8,759 nt of DNA, from the NCBI GenBank assembly GCA_038227045.1, contig JBBRQD010000174.1, positions 1 to 8,759 of the forward strand, given 5' to 3'. Each line of letters begins with the position of its first letter. Positions within the stretch are counted from its first letter, which is position 1. Below are positions 1 through 5,091 of this stretch, in pieces. Position numbers and translations under genes: made by a program. The DNA comes from JANXLS01 sp038227045. GTDB lineage: Bacteria > Planctomycetota > SZUA-567 > H5-PLA8. The notes under the pieces are model-generated. The model was not told the origin of the DNA and searched no databases. It worked only from the letters and a program-made list of their open reading frames with translations.

Positions 1-2
1 GC

Positions 3-101
3 GCGGCAAAAGGCTGGAGGAAATTAAATAAATCGGAGTTGTTGGCAGACGTGATCAAGCTTGTTCGTTTCGTGGATGGCATCAAGGAAAACGCCGCATG
101 A
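3..101 (+). CDS. possible 3' end of an unidentified gene (partial)
   Basis: Frame 3 is open from the window edge to a TGA at 99-101, giving 32 residues that end in LVRFVDGIKENAA. The peptide has a mixed, amphipathic composition (WRKLNKSELLADVIKLVRF) that reads like the C-terminal helix of a real protein. An open run of this length could easily occur by chance, so the call rests mainly on composition. I do not recognise the family; a transposase C-terminus is conceivable next to a dispersed repeat, but nothing seen here proves that. A competing reading in frame 2 ends at 29-31 (RGKRLEEIK). The upstream sequence would decide between them. Confidence 0.35.
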   Translation, partial: AAKGWRKLNKSELLADVIKLVRFVDGIKENAA

Positions 102-125
102 TTTCAACATCGCCATCCACATCAT

Positions 126-345
126 TTGACAATTGCTCGTTTTAAGATGATTCGATTTGTTTTTGGTGGGCGAAGAGTGGCGCAATCAAAAGTGGTTCGC
201 CCGTGATCGACGATTTCTGGAACCCCTCCAGGGTTCGGATTGTTAATCTGGATTTCCGGGGGTGTCGGCTGGGTACAGCCTCGACCCCCGGCTACCGTCT
301 TTGACCCCTGCCGGGGTATTTCGCTTCGGCGAAATGCTTTTCGGA
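126..345. repeat. dispersed non-coding repeat made of successive hairpins
   Basis: This stretch contains five inverted repeats in about 170 nt and no convincing gene. They are 168-174 with 196-202 (7 bp), 221-225 with 231-235 (AACCC/GGGTT), and 256-263 with 284-291 (CCGGGGGT/ACCCCCGG), which encloses 267-271 with 276-280 (GGCTG/CAGCC, GGTA loop). Then come 304-308 with 313-317 (ACCCC/GGGGT) and 318-324 with 329-335 (ATTTCGC/GCGAAAT) closed by a TTCG tetraloop. From memory, sequences of this type recur in Verrucomicrobia and Planctomycetes genomes and yield spurious arginine/proline-rich ORFs; the 82-codon minus-strand reading here looks like one. The outer borders are estimates. Function is unknown: it could be a REP/MITE-like element, or a folded RNA if transcribed. 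Confidence 0.6.
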
Positions 346-454
346 AGTCGTTGCGTTGGCTTGCTAACATGACTCTTCACACCGCGTCACTTTGAACCGT
401 TGGCTTGTTTTGGGTCTTTGTCGGGAATTTTATTGTCGGTGTAAATTCATTTAA

Positions 455-480
455 ATCAATATCTTGCAGATATCCTTGAT
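455..480. promoter_or_regulatory. imperfect dyad just upstream of the groEL promoter
   Basis: An inner dyad ATATC-N5-GATAT (459-463 and 469-473) is flanked by outer arms ATCA (455-458) and TGAT (477-480), with three extra bases on the right side. It lies directly upstream of the candidate -35 box at 487-492, where a transcription factor could bind. It does not match CIRCE (TTAGCACTC-N9-GAGTGCTAA). AT-rich dyads of this size also occur by chance, so this is only a candidate operator. Confidence 0.2.
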
Positions 481-486
481 CCGTCA

Positions 487-515
487 TGGTCATGGCACAG
501 GCTTTGTTATATACT
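487..515 (+). promoter_or_regulatory. candidate sigma70-type promoter of the chaperone operon
   Basis: TGGTCA (487-492, 4 of 6 to TTGACA) and TATACT (510-515, 5 of 6 to TATAAT) are separated by 17 nt. Initiation near 522 would leave a leader of about 58 nt before groEL1. The leader has a small hairpin, GGTCA/TGACC (542-546 and 552-556), followed by the GGAGG ribosome site at 566-570, 9 nt before the ATG. I found no CIRCE element and no good sigma32 (CTTGAAA...CCCCAT) promoter in 371-579, so the heat-shock control usual for groE operons is not visible here. Confidence 0.4.
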
Positions 516-579
516 CACGCACAGATTTTGGTTTTGGAATCGGTCAGAGATTGACCCCTACAGGCGGAGGATCGTTCAT

Positions 580-2256
580 ATGGCCAAGCAACTGGCCTTC
601 GATGAAGAGGCATTTCAGCACATTAAAGAAGGCGTCACCAAATTGGCACGCGCCGTCAAGAGCACGCTCGGCCCGCGAGGCCGCAATGCGGTGCTCGACA
701 AGTCCTGGGGTGCGCCCACTGTCACGAAAGACGGTGTGACCGTCGCCGAGGAAGTGGAGCTTCAGAACCCCTACGAAAACATGGCGGCTCAGCTTGTAAA
801 GGAAGTCGCTTCAAAGACTTCCGATACCGCTGGTGACGGCACCACGACCGCGACTGTGTTGGCGGAAGCCATCTATGTCGAAGGGTTGAAGAACGTGATC
901 GCCGGGGCCAATCCGGTGCGCATCAAGCGCGGTGCGGAGAAGGCTGTTGAAGCCATTGTCAAAGAAATCGAAGCGATGGCGGTGAAGGTCAACGGCGCGA
1001 GCGATATTCAGAAGATTGCGACGATCAGCGCCAATGGCGACAGCGCCATCGGCAAGATGATTGCCGAAGCGTTTGAAAAAGTCGGCCGCGACGGTGTCAT
1101 TACCGTCGAAGAAGGCAAGAGCCTGGTTTCAGAATTGGATGTCGTCGAAGGCATGCAGTTCGACCGCGGCTACCTCAGCCCTCATTTCATCACCAACCAG
1201 GACGCGATGACGGTTGAGATGGAAAAGCCGTTGATTTTGATCCACGAGAAGAAGATTTCCAGCGTGCGCGAACTGGTCCCGCTGCTTGAAAAAGTCAGTA
1301 AGGCCAACAAGCCGCTGCTGATTATTGCCGAAGACATCGAAGGCGAAGCCCTTGCTACGCTTGTGGTTAACAAAATCCGCGGAATTTTGAACGTGTCCGC
1401 GGTCAAGGCTCCTGGCTTTGGCGACCGCCGCAAAGCGATGTTGGAAGACATTGCCATTTTGACCGGCGGCAAGGTGATTTTCGAAGACTTGGGCATGAAG
1501 CTCGAGAACATCGAATTCGACTCGCTGGGCACGGCCAAGAAGATCAAGATCGATGCCGATAACTGCACGATCATCGAAGGCGCGGGTGATACGAAAGCCA
1601 TGCAGTCGCGCATCGAGCAGATCAAGAAGGAAATCGGCGTGACGACATCCGACTACGACCGCGAAAAGCTCCAGGAACGCATGGCGAAGCTGGCCAGCGG
1701 CGTGGCGCAGATTAATGTCGGCGCGGCGACCGAGAGCGAAATGAAGGAAAAGAAGGCTCGCGTCGAAGACGCGCTGCACGCGACGCGCGCGGCGATCGAA
1801 GGCGGAATCGTCCCCGGCGGCGGCGTGGCGCTGATTCGCGCATCACACGTGCTGGAAAAGCTTAAGGTGGTTGGCGACGAGTCGGTTGGCGTCGAAATCA
1901 TCCGCAAGGCTCTGGAAGCTCCGGCCAAGACGATCGCTCAGAATTGCGGCGTCGATGGCGCGGTGGCAGTCAACAAAATCCGCAACGGCAAGGGCGCCTT
2001 TGGATTCAATGGCGAGACCGGCAACTACGAGGATTTGGTGAAGGCCGGCGTGATCGATCCGGCGAAAGTGACCAAGAGCGCGCTGCAGAACGCGGCTTCG
2101 GTCGCAACGCTTCTGCTGACCAGCAACTGCATGATCGCCAAAATCCCCGAGAAGGCACCGGCGGGCGGCGGCGGCCATGGCGGTCATGATGACCACGGTG
2201 GTGGTGGAGGCATGGGCGGAATGGGTGGCATGGGTGGTATGGGCGGAATGATGTAA
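580..2256 (+). CDS. groEL: GroEL chaperonin, 60 kDa subunit (copy 1)
   Basis: Cytosolic ATP-driven folding chaperonin that forms a double heptameric ring and encloses unfolded proteins under a GroES lid. The 558 residues match the usual length (E. coli 548). The nucleotide pocket is intact: TLGPRGRN (29-36), KDG (50-52) and DGTTT (86-90), with the hydrolytic aspartates D51 and D397 (E. coli D52 and D398). The apical domain keeps the substrate and GroES groove, with GYLSPHF around 200 (His where E. coli has Tyr203) and EALATLVVN. The family signature region reads AAIEGGIVPGGG, where the usual second acidic residue is Gly. Residues 529-558 form a Gly/Met tail interrupted by three histidines (533, 536, 539) and ending in GGM repeats and MM. 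The start is fixed by GGAGG at 566-570. It is the first gene of the cluster and precedes groES, the reverse of the common order. It is probably the housekeeping copy. Confidence 0.98.
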   Translation: MAKQLAFDEEAFQHIKEGVTKLARAVKSTLGPRGRNAVLDKSWGAPTVTKDGVTVAEEVELQNPYENMAAQLVKEVASKTSDTAGDGTTTATVLAEAIYVEGLKNVIAGANPVRIKRGAEKAVEAIVKEIEAMAVKVNGASDIQKIATISANGDSAIGKMIAEAFEKVGRDGVITVEEGKSLVSELDVVEGMQFDRGYLSPHFITNQDAMTVEMEKPLILIHEKKISSVRELVPLLEKVSKANKPLLIIAEDIEGEALATLVVNKIRGILNVSAVKAPGFGDRRKAMLEDIAILTGGKVIFEDLGMKLENIEFDSLGTAKKIKIDADNCTIIEGAGDTKAMQSRIEQIKKEIGVTTSDYDREKLQERMAKLASGVAQINVGAATESEMKEKKARVEDALHATRAAIEGGIVPGGGVALIRASHVLEKLKVVGDESVGVEIIRKALEAPAKTIAQNCGVDGAVAVNKIRNGKGAFGFNGETGNYEDLVKAGVIDPAKVTKSALQNAASVATLLLTSNCMIAKIPEKAPAGGGGHGGHDDHGGGGGMGGMGGMGGMGGMM

Positions 2257-2312
2257 AGCAGAACCGAACATGCGCACCTAGTGCATCTTTTGCAACGGAA
2301 ATTGAGAGAGAC

Positions 2313-2337
2313 GAGTGCTGCGGAGTTCGCAGCGCTC
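2313..2337 (+). other. stable hairpin in the groEL1-groES gap
   Basis: GAGTGCTGCG (2313-2322) pairs with CGCAGCGCTC (2328-2337) around the loop GAGTT, a 10-bp stem containing one G-U pair. No T tract follows, so it is not a typical intrinsic terminator. In this position it could act as an mRNA 3' barrier protecting the groEL1 part, as a cleavage site, or as a partial attenuator setting the GroEL:GroES ratio. Although it contains GAGTGCT, its arms are in the opposite orientation to those of CIRCE, so it is not an HrcA operator. Confidence 0.55.
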
Positions 2338-2340
2338 CCA

Positions 2341-2370
2341 TTGGAATCGAATAACATAAACCATTAAAAT
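2341..2370 (+). promoter_or_regulatory. possible internal promoter for groES
   Basis: TTGGAA (2341-2346, 4 of 6) and TAAAAT (2365-2370, 5 of 6) are separated by 18 nt in an AT-rich patch that begins three bases after the intergenic hairpin. Initiation near 2377 would leave a leader of only about 20 nt that includes the GAGGGAGA ribosome site. It would allow groES and the downstream genes to be transcribed separately from groEL1. The boxes are weak, so confidence is low. Confidence 0.25.
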
Positions 2371-2397
2371 CATTTGAGTTGAGGGAGAGAATTCACG

Positions 2398-2712
2398 ATG
2401 GCCACTGCAACAAAAGCAAAGAAGATCGAACTTCAGCCCTTGGACGACCGCATTGTCATTCGCCGCCTTGAAGCGGAAGAGAAGACTGCGGGCGGCATTC
2501 TTCTGCCGGACAACGCCAAGGAAAAGCCGCAACGTGGCGAGATCGTCGCGACGGGTCCGGGCAAGATGCTGGACAACGGCAAGCGTGCGGAATTGGAAGT
2601 CAAGATCGGTGACGAAGTGCTCTTCGGGAAGTATTCCGGCACGGAAGTCAAGGTCGGCGGTGAAGATGTGATTATCATGCGCGAAGCGGATTTGCTGGCG
2701 AAGTTGGGGTAG
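2398..2712 (+). CDS. groES: GroES co-chaperonin, 10 kDa lid subunit
   Basis: Forms the heptameric lid that caps GroEL rings and triggers substrate release into the chamber. The 104 residues carry a lysine-rich N-terminal extension of about ten residues (MATATKAKKIE) before the canonical start LQPLDDRIVIRR (12-23). The mobile loop that docks on GroEL is present at about 26-37 with the hydrophobic GGILLP tripeptide region. It is followed by the GEIVATGPG strand, the roof-loop region and the conserved GDEVLFGKYSGTEV segment, and ends in a standard strand containing VIIMREADLLA. The ribosome site GGAGA (2384-2388) sits 9 nt before the ATG. It is the only groES in the window and must serve both GroEL paralogues unless another copy exists elsewhere. 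Its stop is three bases from the next start codon. Confidence 0.97.
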   Translation: MATATKAKKIELQPLDDRIVIRRLEAEEKTAGGILLPDNAKEKPQRGEIVATGPGKMLDNGKRAELEVKIGDEVLFGKYSGTEVKVGGEDVIIMREADLLAKLG

Positions 2713-2715
2713 GCG

Positions 2716-2952
2716 ATGCCAGTTGTTTTGCGGCAGGGACCATATTCCTTTTACTTCTACGCCGGAGATGGCAAAGAACCGCCGCATATTCATGTTGGGC
2801 GAGATAGTGCGGTCTTAAAGTATTGGCTGTCACCGGTTCGTTTGGCAAGCAACAAGGGATTTCGAGCCACTGAAGTGAAACGGATAGAACGGATTATTTT
2901 AGATAATCAGAAAAAGCTTCAGGAATGTTGGAATGAATACTTTGACCATTGA
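2716..2952 (+). CDS. DUF4160 family small protein
   Basis: A 78-residue protein matching the DUF4160 pattern as I know it: an N-terminal GPYSFYFYAGDG segment, then PPHIHVGRD (23-31), a KYWLSPVRLA strand (35-44), a GFRATEVKRIERI helix and a C-terminal helix with the NEYF motif. The biochemical function is not established. It starts three bases after the groES stop, with a GGGG Shine-Dalgarno-like run inside the last groES codons, and overlaps the following DUF2442 gene by 20 bp, implying translational coupling. It is clearly richer in A/T and in A/T-ending codons (TTT, TTA, ATA, AAA) than groES or groEL2. That suggests later arrival in the operon. The DUF4160-DUF2442 pairing is frequent in bacteria and resembles a toxin-antitoxin module in size and overlap; this role is inference. 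Confidence 0.85.
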   Translation: MPVVLRQGPYSFYFYAGDGKEPPHIHVGRDSAVLKYWLSPVRLASNKGFRATEVKRIERIILDNQKKLQECWNEYFDH

Positions 2953-3244
2953 TGTCGGTGCTTTGCAAATTACCGACGTTCACGTAAATGGCGTCGAACT
3001 AACCATTGATTTGGCGGATGGCCGGACGATCAGCGTGCCGATTGGGTGGTATCCACGATTGTCTCACGGGACGAATGCCGAGCGCAAGAATTGGCGTTTA
3101 ATTGGCGGGGGCCACGGAATCAGTTGGCCGGACTTGGACGAAGACATCAGCGCGGAAAACATAATCTCAGGATCAATGTCCGGCGAAAGTCAGCGTTCGT
3201 TCGGCAAGTGGCTTGAGAAGAGAAATAGTAAATCTAAAAAGTAG
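2933..3244 (+). CDS. DUF2442 family small protein
   Basis: A 103-residue protein with the DUF2442 layout: two N-terminal strands (LQITDVHVNGVELTIDLADG), the core GRTISVPIGWYPRL (29-42), then ERKNWRLIGGGHGISWPDLDEDIS (about 50-73) and a polar tail with ES.RSFGKWLEKR. The family is small and single-domain, and its function is not established; some related proteins carry a DNA-binding domain after this core, but this one ends in a short lysine/serine tail. AGGA at 2921-2924 is 8 nt from the ATG, within the DUF4160 gene. Base composition matches the AT-richer DUF4160 gene rather than the chaperone genes. If the two genes form a toxin-antitoxin-like pair, I cannot say from sequence which member is which. 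groEL2 starts 33 nt downstream. Confidence 0.85.
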   Translation: MNTLTIDVGALQITDVHVNGVELTIDLADGRTISVPIGWYPRLSHGTNAERKNWRLIGGGHGISWPDLDEDISAENIISGSMSGESQRSFGKWLEKRNSKSKK

Positions 3245-3265
3245 ATGACCGACTGAAATTCAAAC

Positions 3266-3270
3266 GGAGA
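3266..3270 (+). promoter_or_regulatory. ribosome binding site that decides the groEL2 start
   Basis: GGAGA at 3266-3270 lies 7 nt before the ATG at 3278 but only 1 nt before the in-frame ATG at 3272. The spacing favours 3278, which also restores the family N-terminus MAKQL instead of MRMAKQL. Confidence 0.7.
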
Positions 3271-3277
3271 AATGAGA

Positions 3278-4897
3278 ATGGCTAAGCAACTTTTGTACAC
3301 CGACGAAGCGCGCCAGAAGATTCTGGCCGGCGTTAACAAACTCGCCCGCGTGGTCAAGGCCACGATGGGACCGGGCGGCCGCTGGGTCGCTTTTGACAAA
3401 TCGTACGGCGGTCCCGGCGTGATCAACGACGGCGTCACTGTCGCGAAGGAAGTCGAGCTCGAAGACCCGTTTGAAAACATGGGCGCGCAGATGGTCCGCC
3501 AGGTCGCCAGCAAGACCAATGACGTTGTCGGCGACGGCACGACCACCGCGACGACTCTGGCTGCCGCGATTTACTCCGAGGGCGTGCGCTACATCACCGC
3601 CGGGCACAACCCGATGGCGATCAAGCGCGGCATCGAAGCCGCGGTTGCAGCCGTTCTTGAAGACATCACCAACCAGGCCAAGCCCTGCACGACCAAGGGC
3701 GATCTCGCCCGCGTCGCCACGATCAGCGCCAATGACGACGAAGTGCTCGGCAAGCTCATCGCCGAGGCGATGGACAAAGTCGGCAAGGACGGCGTCGTGA
3801 CGGTCGAAGAAGGCAAAGGCACGGCGACGGAATTGGAAGTCGTCAACGGCATGCGCTTCGACAAGGGTTATCTGTCGCCTTATTTCGTCACCGACACCAA
3901 CGCGATGACTGTTGAATTGGAAGACTGCTACCTTCTGTTGATGGAAAAGAAAGTCAGCAGCCTGCGCGAATTCCTGCCGCTGCTCGAGAAGATTGTCAGC
4001 ACGGGCAAGCCGTTCGTGATTATCGCGGAAGATACTGAAGGCGAAGCGCTGGCCGCGCTGGTGATCAACAAGCTGCGCGGACTGATGAAGTGCGCGGCGG
4101 TGAAAGCTCCGGCCTTTGGTGATCGCCGCAAGGCATTGATGGGTGACATCGCGGTGATGACTGGCGGACGCTTCATCAGCGACGATCTCGGCATCAAGCT
4201 GGAGAACGTGGAACTCACGGATCTCGGCCGTGCGAAGAAAATCGTCATCGACAAAGACAACACGACGATCGTCGAAGGCGCGGGCAAGAAGAGCGATGTC
4301 CAGGCGCGCGTGTCGCAGATCAAAGCCAACATTGAAACCACCACCAGCGACTACGACAAGGAAAAGTTGCAGGAACGATTGGCCAAGCTTGCGGGCGGCG
4401 TGGGCGTGATTCGCGCCGGCGCGCCGACGGAATCGGCCATGAAAGAAACAAAGGAACGCATCAACGATGCGGTCAACTCGGCCAAAGCGGCGGCTCAGGA
4501 GGGAATCGTCGCGGGCGGCGGAGTGGCGTTGTTGCGCGCTCTTCCAGCCATCGAAAAGGCCAAGGGCAAGCTGCGCGGCGAAGAAAAATACGGCGCGGAC
4601 ATCGTGGCCAAGGCGCTGGAACATCCCTGCCGCACGATCGCCGACAACGCCGGCTATGATGGTTCGGTGGTCGTCGAAGAAGTCAAGGAAGCGAAGGGCA
4701 CCAACGGCTTCAACGCCAAGACCGGCGACTACGAAGACCTCGCGAAGAGCGGCGTTTTCGATCCGGCCAAAGTGGTGAAGAGCGCGCTGCAGAACGCCGC
4801 GTCCGTCGCCGCGCTTTTGCTGACGGTGGACACGATGATCACCGAAGTGAAGGAGCATGGCGAAGGCAAGGATTTGGTGGCCGGCGCGGTGCACTAA
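3278..4897 (+). CDS. groEL: GroEL chaperonin paralogue (copy 2), divergent, no GGM tail
   Basis: A complete second chaperonin subunit of 539 residues. It keeps DGTTT (86-90), the hydrolytic aspartates D51 and D397, the apical motifs GYLSPYF and EALAALVIN, and the family signature in canonical form (AAAQEGIVAGGG). It departs from GroEL1 in the nucleotide site: the conserved GPKGRN motif reads GPGGRW (31-36) and the KDG motif reads NDG (50-52), so the lysine equivalent to E. coli K51, which contacts ATP phosphates, is Asn. The C-terminus ends in EHGEGKDLVAGAVH with no Gly/Met repeats. Loss of the tail is typical of secondary, specialised GroELs and changes the inside of the folding chamber. Hydrophobic apical positions for GroES binding are retained, so it probably uses the upstream GroES. 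An ancient duplication is more likely than recent copying, given divergence throughout. Start at 3278 is chosen from ribosome-site spacing. Confidence 0.95.
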   Translation: MAKQLLYTDEARQKILAGVNKLARVVKATMGPGGRWVAFDKSYGGPGVINDGVTVAKEVELEDPFENMGAQMVRQVASKTNDVVGDGTTTATTLAAAIYSEGVRYITAGHNPMAIKRGIEAAVAAVLEDITNQAKPCTTKGDLARVATISANDDEVLGKLIAEAMDKVGKDGVVTVEEGKGTATELEVVNGMRFDKGYLSPYFVTDTNAMTVELEDCYLLLMEKKVSSLREFLPLLEKIVSTGKPFVIIAEDTEGEALAALVINKLRGLMKCAAVKAPAFGDRRKALMGDIAVMTGGRFISDDLGIKLENVELTDLGRAKKIVIDKDNTTIVEGAGKKSDVQARVSQIKANIETTTSDYDKEKLQERLAKLAGGVGVIRAGAPTESAMKETKERINDAVNSAKAAAQEGIVAGGGVALLRALPAIEKAKGKLRGEEKYGADIVAKALEHPCRTIADNAGYDGSVVVEEVKEAKGTNGFNAKTGDYEDLAKSGVFDPAKVVKSALQNAASVAALLLTVDTMITEVKEHGEGKDLVAGAVH

Positions 4898-4933
4898 GCC
4901 GAGGATGGAAAAAAGACATTGAGTTTAAAATGG

Positions 4934-4958
4934 ATGGGCGGCGATTTTTGCCGCCCAT
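4934..4958 (+). terminator. hairpin in the groEL2-dnaJ gap, possible terminator
   Basis: ATGGGCGGC (4934-4942) and GCCGCCCAT (4950-4958) form a perfect 9-bp GC-rich stem around the loop GATTTTT, 36 nt after the groEL2 stop. The usual T run is missing after the stem, so it may act as a weak or Rho-assisted terminator or as an mRNA end stabiliser. It divides the 194-nt gap between groEL2 and dnaJ. Downstream, the AT-rich segment 4991-5027 (TTGTTA at 4993-4998, CATAAT at 5021-5026) may hold a dnaJ promoter, but the 22-nt spacing of those boxes is poor. An orphan AAAGGAG at 5004-5010 has no standard start codon at a suitable distance. Confidence 0.5.
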
Positions 4959-5091
4959 TCGGCTGAGATAAGGATGTGAGATGGCGAGACTTTTGTTAAG
5001 ATTAAAGGAGATTCTGAAAGCATAATCCGAGGTGTTTTTACAGCGAGGAACGAGTCAATCGCCCGGAATTGCTTTCGAGAATTATAGAGCC

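Noticed and set aside
122..370. An 82-codon - strand ORF in the upstream repeat
   Set aside because: It coincides with the hairpin repeat; the proline/arginine/asparagine-rich peptide follows the palindromes rather than a protein fold.
2313..2337. A CIRCE element, suggested by GAGTGCT in the groEL1-groES gap
   Set aside because: CIRCE is TTAGCACTC-N9-GAGTGCTAA; here GAGTGCT is on the left arm, the loop is 5 nt and the outer bases do not match.
3260..4894. A 544-codon open frame on the - strand covering groEL2 completely
   Set aside because: It mirrors the codon phase of groEL2, whose G/C-ending codons avoid antisense stops. The peptide is rich in His, Arg, Phe and Asp with no recognisable domain and has no independent ribosome site.
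4993..5026. A dnaJ promoter built from TTGTTA and CATAAT
   Set aside because: The spacer is 22 nt, well outside the usual 16-18; no better pair was found, so no promoter feature is listed.
5032..5091. A GTG start at 5032 for dnaJ
   Set aside because: The extra 20 residues are not part of a J domain and the GTG has no well-placed ribosome site.
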